From positions 124,001 through 188,000 of the forward strand of contig NZ_JAHFZF010000001.1 of NCBI RefSeq assembly GCF_018619435.1: a stretch of DNA of 64,000 bases, read 5' to 3'. A model generated the notes under the pieces. The model was given only the letters and a program-made list of their open reading frames with translations, was not told where the DNA came from and ran no database searches. Position numbers and translations under genes: made by a program. The DNA comes from Rhodoferax sp. U11-2br. Its GTDB lineage: Bacteria; Pseudomonadota; Gammaproteobacteria; Burkholderiales; Burkholderiaceae_C. This document shows, piece after piece, positions 39,977-53,125 of this stretch (position 1 is its first letter; each line of letters opens with the position of its first letter).

Positions 39977-40606
39977 TCAGAATTTGGGGATACGGATGCG
40001 GCTCACCATCAGCGAGCCCGACACCGCAAACATCAGCACCAAGGGGTGCAAAGTGAAGCCCGCAATGCTGACACTGCCAAACCACAGCGCCTGGTGCAAG
40101 GCGCCCTGCGAGGCAGCCAGCCCCAGCACCCCCACCAGCAGCAAAGACGTCGGGATGGGTGTGCCCTCAAAATATTTGACCTTGCCTTGGCCATCTTGTG
40201 AAAAGGCCTCGGCCGTCACGTTGTAGCGCGCCAGGCGCGACACCCCACAGGCCACAAAAGCGGTCAGGATGACACGGTCATACAGACCCTGCATGCCACA
40301 ACCATAGGCAATCAAGGCGGGCGCCACCCCAAACGAGATCACGTCGGCCAAAGAGTCGAGCTCACGGCCGAGCACCGAGGTTTTTTGCCGCCAACGGGCA
40401 ATACGGCCGTCCAGCACATCAAAAATGAAGGCCGCCAGCACCAGCCAGCAGGCGTAGTAGACGTGGGTCACCAGACCGGTTTGCAGGTAGGTCATGATCG
40501 AAAACATGGCCCCGGTGCCACAAATCGCGTTGCCCAGCGTGAACCAGTCGGCCAGCGTGAACTCGCGAATCATCTGAAAAGGTTTTTTGGGATCGTTGGT
40601 ACTCAT
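39977..40606 (-). CDS. pssA: Phosphatidylserine synthase, CDP-alcohol phosphotransferase family
   Basis: A 209-residue integral membrane enzyme making phosphatidylserine from CDP-diacylglycerol and serine. The CDP-alcohol phosphotransferase motif is complete: DGRIARW, then GRELDSLADVISFG (D-G-x2-A-R-x8-G-x3-D-x3-D), in the first half. Several membrane helices follow. The N-terminal DWFTLGNAICG is typical of class II Pss. Phosphatidylglycerophosphate synthase is the alternative within the family, but length and N-terminus favour Pss. Confidence 0.85.
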   Translation of the reverse strand: MSTNDPKKPFQMIREFTLADWFTLGNAICGTGAMFSIMTYLQTGLVTHVYYACWLVLAAFIFDVLDGRIARWRQKTSVLGRELDSLADVISFGVAPALIAYGCGMQGLYDRVILTAFVACGVSRLARYNVTAEAFSQDGQGKVKYFEGTPIPTSLLLVGVLGLAASQGALHQALWFGSVSIAGFTLHPLVLMFAVSGSLMVSRIRIPKF

Positions 40607-40661
40607 ACCCGGAGGTTAACCCACTCTGACCACCCGCTGACCAAACCCTCGATGCAAACCA

Positions 40662-41099
40662 TCAAGTCGGCGGCAGGTTCTCGACCACTTTTTTGCCCAT
40701 GCTCACACGTGGTTCAAGCTCATAACCCAGCGCCTCGTAAAAAGACGCCATCGAGGCATTGCCCGCAATGATCTGCAGGTTGATCTTCAGGCAGCCACGG
40801 GCGGTGAGCGCCTGTTCGGCATACCGCACCAGCGCCTTGCCCAGCCCCTGCTGGCGGTGCTCGGGATGCACTGCCACCGCATACAACCAGCCCCGGTGAC
40901 CGTCGTAACCGGCGAGCACCGTCCCGATCACGGTGTCATCTGCCACCGCCACAAAAAACAGGCCGTCCGGCGCCGCCAGCTTCTTGTCAATCGCCAGACC
41001 CGGCTTGTTGTGGCTGTCTTCGTAACCAAAAACGGTTTCCCACAAAGCAATCACCTGGCGGCGGTGGGCCGTGTCGTTGTACTCGATGATGGTGTGCAT
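40662..41099 (-). CDS. GNAT acetyltransferase (YpeA-like)
   Basis: The 145-residue protein matches YpeA-type GNAT enzymes: IEYNDTAHRRQVIALWETVF at the start, acetyl-CoA motif AVHPEHRQQGLGKALV (R/Q-x2-G-x-G/A) and INLQIIAGNASMASFYEALGY near the end. The substrate is not known for this family. It stands alone on the minus strand between pssA and a small membrane protein gene. Confidence 0.85.
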   Translation of the reverse strand: MHTIIEYNDTAHRRQVIALWETVFGYEDSHNKPGLAIDKKLAAPDGLFFVAVADDTVIGTVLAGYDGHRGWLYAVAVHPEHRQQGLGKALVRYAEQALTARGCLKINLQIIAGNASMASFYEALGYELEPRVSMGKKVVENLPPT

Positions 41100-41123
41100 G
41101 GTCGTTCAAGGCATGTGATGAGG

Positions 41124-41504
41124 CTAAACATTATCACCATCGGACCATGCTCTTGACCAGATCAACACCCCATAAATCATCACACCAAGGCTGATGGCAG
41201 GCAGCCGATACAACCAGCGTACACGGCGCGAGAGATGGTCACCCAACCGTTGAAAATCGGTCAGCGACACGTCCAGTCCTGCTGCAAAAAAATACGACAT
41301 CACCAAACAAGCCAGCCCGAGGGTCATCAAGGCAAGGCCATAACGCATGTCCAACAGTCTGAAATCGCCCCAAAGCCAATCCCAGACAAACAGGATACCG
41401 CCACACATCATGGCCATGGCCCACCATGAGACCGAGGTGAAGTAACCGACAGCAGCCATGATGCCAAACGGCACCACGTAAGACAGCCTCTTGACCGGGT
41501 TCAC
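41124..41504 (-). CDS. Small membrane protein downstream of purL
   Basis: The 126-residue product (MNPVKRLSYVVPFGIMAAV...) has four hydrophobic segments (about 8-25, 27-44, 55-75 and 100-117), with basic residues between the last two (RLGDHLSRRVRWLYR). It begins 15 bases after the purL stop on the same strand, so it may be co-transcribed with it. I recognise no family. Confidence 0.6.
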   Translation of the reverse strand: MNPVKRLSYVVPFGIMAAVGYFTSVSWWAMAMMCGGILFVWDWLWGDFRLLDMRYGLALMTLGLACLVMSYFFAAGLDVSLTDFQRLGDHLSRRVRWLYRLPAISLGVMIYGVLIWSRAWSDGDNV

Positions 41505-41519
41505 CTGTTCGCCGTTGTG

Positions 41520-44500
41520 CTACCCCACCCACTTCCGCGCATTGCGCCACAGCTGCATCCACGGGCTCAAACCTGACACATCCTGGTCGGTCCAGCTCAT
41601 CTGCACGTTGCGGAACACGCGCTCGGGGTGCGGCATCATGGCGGTGAAACGGCCATCGGCCGTGGTCACGGCGGTCAGGCCGCCAGGGCTGCCGTTCGGG
41701 TTAAACGGGTAGGCTTCGGTGGCTGCGCCGCTGTTGTCCACGTAACGCATGGCGGCAATCGCCTTGTCGGCGTTGCCCCGGTACTTGAAGTTGGCAAAAC
41801 CTTCGCCGTGCGCCACCGCAATCGGCAGGCGGCTACCTACCAGGCCATGGAAGAACAGCGATGGCGATTCCAACACTTCCACCAGGCTCAGGCGGGCTTC
41901 AAAACGTTCACTCTGGTTGGTGGTGAAACGTGGCCAGTCTTGTGCGCCGGGGATGATGTCGGCCAGCTCGGCAAACATCTGGCAGCCGTTGCACACGCCC
42001 AGGCCAAAGGTGTCGGTACGCGCAAAAAAGGCTTTGAACTGATCGGCAAGCGCCGGGTTGAAGGTGATCGAGCGCGCCCAGCCGATGCCGGCGCCCAGCG
42101 TGTCGCCATAAGAGAAGCCACCGCAGGCGACCACGCCTTTGAAGTCCGAGAGTTTGGCGCGGCCCGTTTGCAGGTCGGTCATGTGCACGTCAAAGGCTTC
42201 AAAACCGGCCTCGGTGAAGGCGTAGGCCATTTCGACATGCGAGTTGACGCCCTGCTCGCGCAGCACCGCCACCTTGGGGCGGGCCAGCACAATGGCGGGG
42301 GACGCTATCGTGTTAGTAGCTACCTTCCCTTGTTCTATAAGGGCTAGAGCCCGATTTGGCAGATAAACATGCAGCCCCGGGTCTGCCGCTTGGCCAGCGG
42401 CGGCATGTTCGACATCGGCACAAGCGGGGTTGTCGCGTTGCTGGCAGATCTTCCAGCTGGTGGCGTCCCACACCTGGTGCAGGTCGGCCAGCTTGGCGCT
42501 GAAGATGGCCTTGGCATCGCGCCAGACCTGAATCTCGCCAACCCCGGCCTGAATCTCAGACGCCACCGGGCGGGTTTTGCCGATGATGTGGCTGTGTTGG
42601 CTCAAGTGGTGCTCACGCAAGGTTTGCAGCACCGCGCTGCGGTCCGCTGTGCGCACTTGCAGCACCACACCGAGTTCTTCGTTGAACAGGGCTTTGAGCG
42701 TGAGCTCGTCGCGCCGTCCGCTGATCTGGCCTGCCCAGTTTTTGCTGTCGCCCACGTCCATGCGGCTGTCGGAGATGCCGTCGCCTTCGGTGACCAGCAT
42801 GTCCACATTGAGCGCCACACCCACATGACCGGCAAAGGCCATTTCACAGACGCTGGCAAACAGGCCGCCGTCGCTGCGGTCGTGGTAGGCCAGGATCTGG
42901 CCCTGGGCGCGCAAGGCATTGACCGCGTTGACCAAGTTGATCAGGTCTTGCGGCTGATCCAGGTCGGGCACGGCATCGCCCATCTGGCCCAGGGTTTGCG
43001 CCAGGATGCTGCCGCCCATGCGCTTCTGGCCCCGACCCAGGTCGACCAGGATCAGCGAGGTGTCGTCCAGCGCGTTCAACTGCGGCGTGAGGGTGCCGCG
43101 CACATCGGCCAGCGAGGCAAAGGCGGTGACGATCAAGGACACCGGCGAGGTGACCTTTTTGGCGGCACCGTCAGCTTGCCACTGGGTGCGCATCGACAGT
43201 GAATCTTTGCCCACCGGGATGCTGATGCCCAAGGCTGGGCACAGCTCCAGGCCAACGGCTTTCACGGTTTCGTACAACGCGGCGTCTTCGCCGGGTTCAC
43301 CACAAGCGGCCATCCAGTTGGCTGAGAGCTTGACGCGGTCCAGCTCCAGCGGTGCGGCCAGCAGGTTGGTGATGGCCTCGGCCACCGCCATGCGACCCGA
43401 GGCGGGTGCGTTCACCGTGGCCAGCGGGGTGCGTTCACCCAGGGCCATGGCTTCACCGGCAAAGCCTTTGTAGTCGGCCAGCGTCACCGCGCAGTCGGCC
43501 ACCGGCACCTGCCAGGGGCCCACCATCTGGTCACGGTGGCTCAAACCACCCACGGTGCGGTCACCAATCGTGACCAAAAAGCGTTTGGACGCCACGGTGG
43601 GGTGCGCCAGCACGTCGATGGCGGCTTGCTGCAAGGTGGCATCTGTCAGGTTCACGGGGGCAAACACACGCTCGACCGAAGCCACATCGCGGTGCATCTT
43701 GGGTGGTTTGCCCAGCAGCACGTTCATCGGCATGTTCACCGGCAAGTCGGCCTCGGTCTGGACCACCTGACGCTGGGCCAGGTCCACATCACCCACCACC
43801 AGTTGACGCGCCTCGGTGGCGACACCGACCACGGCAAACGGGCAGCGTTCACGCTCACACAGAGCCTGGAAGCTCGGCAAGGCATCGGGGCCGATGGCCA
43901 ACACATAACGTTCTTGGCTTTCGTTGGACCAGATTTCTTTGGGTGCGAGGCCACTTTCTTCAAGCGGCACCGAGCGCAGGTCAAACAAAGCGCCGCGTTG
44001 GGCGTCGTTGCTCAACTCGGGAAATGCGTTGCTCAAACCACCGGCGCCGACGTCGTGGATCGCCAGGATGGGGTTGGCCGCGCCTTGCAACCAGCATTGG
44101 TTGATGACTTCCTGAGCACGGCGCTGGATTTCGGGGTTGCCACGTTGCACCGAGTCAAAGTCCAGGTGTGCGGCGTTCGCGCCGGTGGTCATCGAGCTGG
44201 CAGCGCCACCACCCATGCCGATGCGCATGCCTGGGCCACCGAGCTGGATCAGCAGGCTGCCAGCGGGGAATTCGATCTTGTGAGTCTGGCTCTGGTCAAT
44301 CACGCCCAGGCCACCGGCCAGCATGATGGGTTTGTGGTAACCGCGCTGCTCGGTCTGCGTCGTGGCCAAACCTTGGGCGTCTTTGGCGGTGTAGCTCAAA
44401 GACTGTTCGTACTCGCGGAAGTAACCGAGCAAGTTGGGGCGACCAAACTCGTTGTTGAAGGCGGCGCCGCCCAGCGGGCCTTCGGTCATGATTTGCAAGG

Positions 44501-45614
44501 GGCTGGCGATGTGGGCCGGTTTGCCATAAGCCGCAGTTTGGCCCCAGTCGAGTTTGGAGACGGTGAAGCCGGTCAAACCCGCCTTGGGCTTGGAGCCACG
44601 CCCGGTGGCGCCCTCGTCACGGATTTCACCGCCGGCACCGGTGGCCGCGCCGGGGAACGGCGAGATGGCAGTCGGGTGGTTGTGGGTTTCCACCTTCATC
44701 AGGATGTGTTGGGTGGCGCTTTCCTTTTGATAGCTGGGTGCGCTCACACCATAAGGGCCAGAGGCCGATTTGGCACTGAAACGCTCGACCTGCGCCCCGG
44801 CCATCACCGAGGCGTTGTCAGAGTACGCCACCAGCATGTGCTGCGGGTTGGTCTGGTGCGTGTGGCGGATCATGCCAAACAGGCTCTTGTCTTGCGCCAC
44901 GCCGTCGATGGTGAACTGCGCGTTGAAGATCTTGTGGCGGCAGTGTTCGCTGTTGGCCTGGGCGAACATCATCAGCTCGACATCGGTCGGATTGCGATGC
45001 AACTGGGTGAAGGCGTTGACCAAATAGTCGATCTCGTCGGCCGCCAGCGCAAGGCCAAACTCGGTGTTGGCGGCCAGCAGCGCGGCCTTGCCACCGCCGA
45101 GCACATCCACATGGGCCATCGGTGTGGCGGGCAGTTCGGTGAACAGGTCCAGGGCCTGGGCGCGCTCGAACATCACACTCTCGGTCATGCGGTCGTGCAA
45201 CAGGTCGGCGATTTGCGTCAGTTGTTCGGTGTTGAGGGTCGGCTTGGACAACAAACCACTTTTGAGCGACACGTGGTATTCCACGATGCGCTCGACCCGT
45301 TTGATGGCCAGACCGCAGTTGTGCGCGATGTCGGTGGCTTTGGAGGCCCAGGGCGACACGGTGCCAAAACGGGGTGTCACCACAATCAGCGCACCATCCT
45401 GCGGGCCGGCATAGGGGTCGCCATAGGTCAGCAAGGCGGCCAGCTGGTCTTTGAGCGCGGGTGTAGGTGCCTCCACACTGGCCACCAGATGCACATAACG
45501 TGCGGCAATGCCGTTGATCTTGTCGTGCACAGCTTGCAGGGCTGGCAGGAGTTGCTGGACACGGAAGGCGCTGAGGGCGCTGCCGCCCTCAAAAGGGGTG
45601 AGATGCAGGGTCAC
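41520..45614 (-). CDS. purL: PurL, phosphoribosylformylglycinamidine synthase
   Basis: The large single-chain FGAM synthase of purine biosynthesis. The synthase domains show [20 protein letters not shown] and [15 protein letters not shown]. The C-terminal glutaminase domain has nucleophile Cys in [14 protein letters not shown] and its His/Glu in [10 protein letters not shown]. The start is taken as GTG 45614 ([11 protein letters not shown]...), giving 1364 residues, longer than the roughly 1295 of E. coli. Two copies of the dispersed element are read in frame: residues about 280-297, just before the [10 protein letters not shown] motif, and about 1085-1104, in the linker before the glutaminase domain. 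Confidence 0.94.
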   Translation of the reverse strand: MTLHLTPFEGGSALSAFRVQQLLPALQAVHDKINGIAARYVHLVASVEAPTPALKDQLAALLTYGDPYAGPQDGALIVVTPRFGTVSPWASKATDIAHNCGLAIKRVERIVEYHVSLKSGLLSKPTLNTEQLTQIADLLHDRMTESVMFERAQALDLFTELPATPMAHVDVLGGGKAALLAANTEFGLALAADEIDYLVNAFTQLHRNPTDVELMMFAQANSEHCRHKIFNAQFTIDGVAQDKSLFGMIRHTHQTNPQHMLVAYSDNASVMAGAQVERFSAKSASGPYGVSAPSYQKESATQHILMKVETHNHPTAISPFPGAATGAGGEIRDEGATGRGSKPKAGLTGFTVSKLDWGQTAAYGKPAHIASPLQIMTEGPLGGAAFNNEFGRPNLLGYFREYEQSLSYTAKDAQGLATTQTEQRGYHKPIMLAGGLGVIDQSQTHKIEFPAGSLLIQLGGPGMRIGMGGGAASSMTTGANAAHLDFDSVQRGNPEIQRRAQEVINQCWLQGAANPILAIHDVGAGGLSNAFPELSNDAQRGALFDLRSVPLEESGLAPKEIWSNESQERYVLAIGPDALPSFQALCERERCPFAVVGVATEARQLVVGDVDLAQRQVVQTEADLPVNMPMNVLLGKPPKMHRDVASVERVFAPVNLTDATLQQAAIDVLAHPTVASKRFLVTIGDRTVGGLSHRDQMVGPWQVPVADCAVTLADYKGFAGEAMALGERTPLATVNAPASGRMAVAEAITNLLAAPLELDRVKLSANWMAACGEPGEDAALYETVKAVGLELCPALGISIPVGKDSLSMRTQWQADGAAKKVTSPVSLIVTAFASLADVRGTLTPQLNALDDTSLILVDLGRGQKRMGGSILAQTLGQMGDAVPDLDQPQDLINLVNAVNALRAQGQILAYHDRSDGGLFASVCEMAFAGHVGVALNVDMLVTEGDGISDSRMDVGDSKNWAGQISGRRDELTLKALFNEELGVVLQVRTADRSAVLQTLREHHLSQHSHIIGKTRPVASEIQAGVGEIQVWRDAKAIFSAKLADLHQVWDATSWKICQQRDNPACADVEHAAAGQAADPGLHVYLPNRALALIEQGKVATNTIASPAIVLARPKVAVLREQGVNSHVEMAYAFTEAGFEAFDVHMTDLQTGRAKLSDFKGVVACGGFSYGDTLGAGIGWARSITFNPALADQFKAFFARTDTFGLGVCNGCQMFAELADIIPGAQDWPRFTTNQSERFEARLSLVEVLESPSLFFHGLVGSRLPIAVAHGEGFANFKYRGNADKAIAAMRYVDNSGAATEAYPFNPNGSPGGLTAVTTADGRFTAMMPHPERVFRNVQMSWTDQDVSGLSPWMQLWRNARKWVG
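42304..42360 (+). repeat. Dispersed hairpin element, copy 6 (inside purL, linker before glutaminase domain)
   Basis: The + strand reads GTTAGTAGCTACCTT, CCCTTGTTCTATAAGGGCTAG, AGCCCGATTTGG. On the coding strand it is read in frame as [18 protein letters not shown]. Confidence 0.75.
44724..44775 (+). repeat. Dispersed hairpin element, copy 7 (inside purL, before the ATP-binding motif)
   Basis: The + strand reads CTTTTGATAGCTGGGTG, then ATAAGGGCCAGAGGCCGATTTGG. It encodes [18 protein letters not shown] in a loop that is about seven residues shorter in E. coli PurL as I recall it. One hairpin arm (TAGCCC) is lost. Confidence 0.7.
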
Positions 45615-45741
45615 GGTGGGGGCCTGGAAAGAGATGGACAAAACTGGACAGCACTGGCGGCGCAAGCCGCTGGCCGGACGGGGCCGAAACTGGACCGAAT
45701 TTTAGCCGGGCGAACTTGCCCGCCATCGGCCTGGGGCTGCG

Positions 45742-46155
45742 CTAGAGCGGTGCAGGGGGACGAGGGCGGCCCAGCCACAGACCCGCCATCAGCATCAGCG
45801 CCGCCAACACCCCCAACAGCGGCACAAACAGGAAGATCAAGGCGCCCTGCGGATCGGGGTGAATGTAGAGGGTGTCCACATAGGCCCAGGTTCCCAGCAC
45901 CAGATACAGCGCCGCCAGGCCCAGCACCCACCAGGTCGCCGCAGATCGGCTCCGCACCAGCCGGGCACACCCCCAGACCAACACCCAGGGCAAGGCCACC
46001 CAGGCCACAAAAAACAGCGCAAAAACCATCTTTCCAGCCGGGTGAAAGTCGCTCAGCAGCAGCGCCAGATGGCTCAGCACACCCGCTGCAACCACCAGCT
46101 GCGCCAAGCGCAACGGCCGCGTCCAAAGCGGCTGCTTGTCAGTGCCGGGCACCAT
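45742..46155 (-). CDS. Small membrane protein, partner of the next gene
   Basis: The 137-residue protein (MVPGTDKQPLW...) has four hydrophobic spans (about 17-34, 43-62, 71-90 and 105-125). No family recognised. Its start lies 17 bases inside the end of the upstream gene at 46139-46432, so the two form a small operon. Confidence 0.55.
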   Translation of the reverse strand: MVPGTDKQPLWTRPLRLAQLVVAAGVLSHLALLLSDFHPAGKMVFALFFVAWVALPWVLVWGCARLVRSRSAATWWVLGLAALYLVLGTWAYVDTLYIHPDPQGALIFLFVPLLGVLAALMLMAGLWLGRPRPPAPL

Positions 46156-46432
46156 CCTGCGATATCTCCCGACGGCGTTTGAGGGCCCGCCTGGCCTCTG
46201 ACACAGCCACCCACAGCGTGTCACCCAACAACAAGGGGTACAGCAGCAACAGGTCCACCCGGATATTGCATTCACCGCTGCACAACACACGCTTGGCCAT
46301 CAAGACCTCGTAGATCGCATACACCAGCCAGACAAGCGCCAGCACAAGCCAGCGCCTGGAGCCGAGCCAGCGCCACAACATCAGCAACACCGTGGCCACC
46401 AGGACAGCGATGACACTTGCCTCAACCATCAA
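46139..46432 (-). CDS. Small membrane protein of unknown function
   Basis: A 97-residue protein (MMVEASVIAVLVATVLLML...) with three hydrophobic segments (about 5-20, 26-44 and 60-75) and two close cysteines (LCSGEC). The C-terminal end is basic (RRALKRRREIS). It overlaps the next gene on the same strand. No family recognised. Confidence 0.55.
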   Translation of the reverse strand: MMVEASVIAVLVATVLLMLWRWLGSRRWLVLALVWLVYAIYEVLMAKRVLCSGECNIRVDLLLLYPLLLGDTLWVAVSEARRALKRRREISQDGARH

Positions 46433-46751
46433 GAGCTCCTACCAAAAAGTCAACACCTGTCAGACTCACCTCACCCCCTCTTTCTGCCAGACACTGGCGA
46501 CTGTGACCGATACCAGCGTCAGCCCTCAAGGCAGCGCCCAGCTCAGGCCACCCGCCACAACACCTGTCAACAGCAGCCACACGCAGGGGCGCATCTGTTT
46601 CACGGCCTCAGCGAAAGCCAGCGGCAGCTTGGGGTGGGTAGGTTTGGCATCGGAAACACGATAGCAGAACCTTGGTGCCTGGTCCAACCAGCGCTGGGCC
46701 ATCTGCCCCCACTGCCACAGGGGGCCAGACCCTCGGGGATAATCGGGCCCC
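46433..46751. other. Intergenic region before map
   Basis: About 320 bases. A minus-strand frame at 46526-46753 could encode a 75-residue protein with a hydrophobic C-terminus (CVWLLLTGVVAGGLSWALP). Its ATG would share bases with the map ATG, and I see no ribosome site, so it is not called as a gene. Otherwise the region should hold the map promoter. Confidence 0.3.
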
Positions 46752-47561
46752 ATGACTATCACCATCAAAGACGCCCAAGGCATTGCCGGGATGCGCGTGG
46801 CTGGCCGCCTGACCGCCGAGTTGCTGGACTACCTGGCGCCATTTGTCAAACCTGGCGTCACCACCAACGAGCTCAATGACCTGGCCGAGGCCTACACCAC
46901 CGAGGTGTTGGGCGCGATTTCAGCCCCGCTGAACTACGCCCCCAGCGGTCACAACCCCTACCCCAAGTCGATCTGCACCTCGGTCAACCACCAGGTCTGC
47001 CACGGCATCCCCAACGACAAGCCGCTCAAAAAGGGCGACATCGTCAATGTCGACGTCACCCTGATCAAAGACGGCTGGCATGGCGATTCAAGCCGCATGT
47101 ACATGGTGGGTGAGGTGTCGGTGGCGGCCCGCCGCTTGTGCAACCTGACCTATGAGGCCATGTGGAAAGGCATCATGAAGGTGCGCGATGGCGCTTACCT
47201 GGGCGACATCGGCCATGCCATCCAGACCTTTGCCGAAGGACAGGGCCTGAGTGTGGTGCGCGAGTTTTGTGGCCACGGTATTGGTGCCAAGTTCCACGAA
47301 GACCCGCAGGTGCTGCATTATGGCCGCCCGGGCACGCTGGACCAACTCAAGGCCGGCATGGTCATCACGATTGAGCCGATGCTCAACGCCGGTCGGCGTG
47401 AGATCAAGGAAATGGGCGACGGCTGGGCCATCGTCACCAAGGACCGCTCGCTGTCTGCCCAGTGGGAACACACGGTGCTGGTCACGCCCACCGGTTACGA
47501 GGTGCTAACGCTGTCGGCCAACAGCCCGGCCATCCCGGCCTTTGTGACACCCAGCGCCTGA
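46752..47561 (+). CDS. map: Type I methionine aminopeptidase
   Basis: Map removes the initiator Met from nascent proteins. The 269-residue protein has the five metal ligands in their usual motifs: [19 protein letters not shown] (two Asp), [11 protein letters not shown] (His), TIEPML (Glu) and [11 protein letters not shown] (Glu). The N-terminal [14 protein letters not shown] and [16 protein letters not shown] fit the family. glnD follows after 28 bases on the same strand; map-glnD is a common proteobacterial pair. Confidence 0.95.
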   Translation: MTITIKDAQGIAGMRVAGRLTAELLDYLAPFVKPGVTTNELNDLAEAYTTEVLGAISAPLNYAPSGHNPYPKSICTSVNHQVCHGIPNDKPLKKGDIVNVDVTLIKDGWHGDSSRMYMVGEVSVAARRLCNLTYEAMWKGIMKVRDGAYLGDIGHAIQTFAEGQGLSVVREFCGHGIGAKFHEDPQVLHYGRPGTLDQLKAGMVITIEPMLNAGRREIKEMGDGWAIVTKDRSLSAQWEHTVLVTPTGYEVLTLSANSPAIPAFVTPSA

Positions 47562-47589
47562 GCTGCCCGCCCCACCCCACCTGCCCGCC

Positions 47590-50190
47590 ATGACTCAACA
47601 CACCCGCATGCGCAGCCAGTACCGCGCCGACAAGTCCTTGCTGCTGGCCGAACTGGCTGGCAGTGGTGCCGCCACACGTGGTGTCAACGCCGCCTTGGTC
47701 GGCCTGTCCCGGCTGGCAGACGATGCACTGAGACAGCTGTGGCAGCAGGCGGGATTCAGCAGCGGCTGCGCCTTGCTGGCGGTGGGCGGTTTTGGCCGCA
47801 ACGAGCTGTTTCCACATTCGGATGTGGATGTGCTGGTGCTGCTGCCCGACGATGTCTCGCCCGAAGCCGACCCGGCGCTCAAGACACTGATTGAGGGCTT
47901 CATCGGCAGCTGCTGGGACGCTGGTCTGGAGATTGGCTCAAGTGTGCGCAACATCAGCGACTGTTTGGAAGAAGCCGCCAAGGATGTCACGGTACAAACC
48001 GCACTGCTGGAGGCGCGCCTGATCACCGGCAGCCAGAGCCTGTTTGCGGCTTTTCAGAAGGCCTATTTCGCCACCATCGACGCGCACGCCTTTTTTGTCG
48101 CCAAAACCCTGGAGATGGAGCAGCGCCACCACAAGTACGAAGACACCCCCTACGCGCTCGAGCCCAATTGCAAGGAATCACCCGGCGGCCTGCGTGACCT
48201 GCAGACGGTGTTGTGGGTGGCCAAGGCGGCGGGTCTGGGCGCCAACTGGGGTGCGCTGGCCAAAGCCGGTCTGGCCACGCCATTCGAGGTGCGGCAGATC
48301 AAACACAACGAGGCGGTGATGCGCCTGATCCGCGCCCGCTTGCACCTGCTCTCCGGTCGGCGCGAAGACCGGCTGGTGTTTGACTTGCAAACCAGCGTGG
48401 CGGCCTCGTTTGGCTACAAGCCGCCAGACATCGCGAAAGACCAGCGCGCCTTTGTGCGCCCCAGCGAGAAACTGATGCGCCAGTACTACTGGGCGGCCAA
48501 GGCGGTGACCCAGCTCAGCCACATCCTGCTGCTCAACATCGAAGAGCGGCTGAACCCGCAGAGCCACACGGTGCGCCAGCTGCGCCCGCTGGACGAGGAT
48601 TTTCTGGACAAGGCCGGCATGATCGAGGTGGTCAGCGACGACCTGTACCAGCGCAAGCCACACGCCATTTTGCGCACCTTTCTGGTCTACCAGACCTATT
48701 ACGGTCTCAAGGGCCTGTCGGCCCGCACCCTGCGTGCGCTCTACAACGCACGCAACCTGATGGACAGCGCCTTCCGCCACGACCCGGTCAACCGCGCCAC
48801 CTTCCGCCAGATCATGATGCAGCCCGGTGGCCAGACCCATGCGGTGCGGCTGATGAACCAGACCTCGGTGATGGGGCGCTATTTGTGGGCGTTCCGGCGC
48901 ATCGTCGGCCAGATGCAGCACGACCTGTTCCACGTCTACACGGTGGACCAGCACATCCAGATGGTGCTGCGCAATGTGCGGCGGTTTTTCATGGTGGAGC
49001 ACGCCCACGAGTACCCGTTTTGCTCACAACTGGCCAGCGGCTGGGACAAACCCTGGATTTTGTATGTGGCGGCGCTGTTCCACGACATTGCCAAGGGCCG
49101 GGGTGGTGACCACTCCAAACTCGGCGCGATGGAGGTGCGGCGCTTTTGCAAACAGCACGACATCGGTGGTGAAGATGCCGAGCTGATCGAGTTTCTGGTG
49201 CGTGAACATCTGACCATGAGCCGCATCGCGCAGAAGTCCGACCTGGGCGACCCCGATGTGATTGCCAACTTTGCCAAACATGTGGGCAACGAACGCGCGC
49301 TGACCGCGCTCTACCTCTTTACCGTGGCCGATATCCGTGGCACCAGCCCCAAGGTCTGGAACGCCTGGAAAGGCAAGCTGCTTGAAGACCTGTACCGCGC
49401 CACCTCACGCGCGCTGGGTGGCCACGCGCCCGATGTGCACGCCGAGGTGCAGGAGCGTCAGCGCGACGCCTTGATCGAGTTGGCCCTGCTGGCGCAGCCG
49501 TTTGAGTCCCACAAGGCCTTGTGGGCGACACTCGATGTGGGCTATTTCATGCGCCACGATGCGGTCGAGATCGCCTGGCACACGCGCATGTTGTCGCGCC
49601 AGCTGGGTGGCACCGCACCGATTGTGCGGGCGCGGCCCTCGCCAGTGGGTGAAGGTCTGCAGGTACTGGTCTACACGCCTGACCAGGCCGACCTGTTTGC
49701 CCGCATCTGCGGCTTTTTTGACCAGCGTGGTTTCAGCATTCTGGATGCGCGCATCCACACCACCCAGAACGGTTACGCGCTGGACACCTTCCAGGTGGTG
49801 GCCACGCACCTGACCGCCCACTACCGCGAACTGGTCAACATGATCGAGTCGGAGCTGGGCCATGTGATTGCCACCAGCGCCGCCCTGCCCGCACCCAGCC
49901 GGGGCAGGGTGTCACGCCGGGTCAAGAGTTTCCCGATCACACCACGTGTGAGCCTCAAACCCGACGAAAAGGCACAACGCTGGCTGCTCAACATCTCGGC
50001 CAGCGACCGCGCCGGTCTGCTCTACAGCGTGGCTTTGGTGCTGGCGCGCCACAAGGTGGACCTGAACCTGGCCAAGATCAACACCCTGGGCGAGCGGGTG
50101 GAAGACACCTTCCTGATCCAGGGTGCGGCGCTGCAGCACAACCGCAACCAGATCCAGATCGAGACCGAGTTGATCGACACCCTGAGCTAA
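47590..50190 (+). CDS. glnD: GlnD, PII uridylyltransferase / uridylyl-removing enzyme
   Basis: GlnD senses glutamine and adds or removes UMP on PII proteins, controlling nitrogen metabolism. The 866-residue protein has the nucleotidyltransferase motif GGFGRNELFPHSDVDVLVL (about residues 59-77), an HD hydrolase domain (AALFHDIAKGRGGDHS, about 495-510) and two C-terminal ACT domains (VLVYTPDQADLFARICGFF and LLNISASDRAGLLYSV). Length is normal. Its end converges with def, with a well-preserved dispersed element in between. Confidence 0.95.
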   Translation: MTQHTRMRSQYRADKSLLLAELAGSGAATRGVNAALVGLSRLADDALRQLWQQAGFSSGCALLAVGGFGRNELFPHSDVDVLVLLPDDVSPEADPALKTLIEGFIGSCWDAGLEIGSSVRNISDCLEEAAKDVTVQTALLEARLITGSQSLFAAFQKAYFATIDAHAFFVAKTLEMEQRHHKYEDTPYALEPNCKESPGGLRDLQTVLWVAKAAGLGANWGALAKAGLATPFEVRQIKHNEAVMRLIRARLHLLSGRREDRLVFDLQTSVAASFGYKPPDIAKDQRAFVRPSEKLMRQYYWAAKAVTQLSHILLLNIEERLNPQSHTVRQLRPLDEDFLDKAGMIEVVSDDLYQRKPHAILRTFLVYQTYYGLKGLSARTLRALYNARNLMDSAFRHDPVNRATFRQIMMQPGGQTHAVRLMNQTSVMGRYLWAFRRIVGQMQHDLFHVYTVDQHIQMVLRNVRRFFMVEHAHEYPFCSQLASGWDKPWILYVAALFHDIAKGRGGDHSKLGAMEVRRFCKQHDIGGEDAELIEFLVREHLTMSRIAQKSDLGDPDVIANFAKHVGNERALTALYLFTVADIRGTSPKVWNAWKGKLLEDLYRATSRALGGHAPDVHAEVQERQRDALIELALLAQPFESHKALWATLDVGYFMRHDAVEIAWHTRMLSRQLGGTAPIVRARPSPVGEGLQVLVYTPDQADLFARICGFFDQRGFSILDARIHTTQNGYALDTFQVVATHLTAHYRELVNMIESELGHVIATSAALPAPSRGRVSRRVKSFPITPRVSLKPDEKAQRWLLNISASDRAGLLYSVALVLARHKVDLNLAKINTLGERVEDTFLIQGAALQHNRNQIQIETELIDTLS

Positions 50191-50202
50191 AGCTCATCAG
50201 CT

Positions 50203-50255
50203 TTTTTGGCCTCTGTCCCTTATTCCATAAGGGCTAATAGCTATCTATTTGATAG
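50203..50255 (-). repeat. Dispersed hairpin element, copy 8 (between convergent glnD and def)
   Basis: The + strand reads TTTTTTGGCCTCTGTCCCTT, ATTCCAT, AAGGGCTAATAGCTATC, TATTTGATAG. It sits between two convergent genes, like copy 5, and could be a bidirectional terminator. Confidence 0.8.
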
Positions 50256-50273
50256 AAAACGGATGGCAAAAGC

Positions 50274-53125
<2,852 letters not shown>

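Noticed and set aside
46526..46753. Small minus-strand ORF before map
   Set aside because: Its ATG would share bases with the map start, no ribosome site is seen and no family is recognised.
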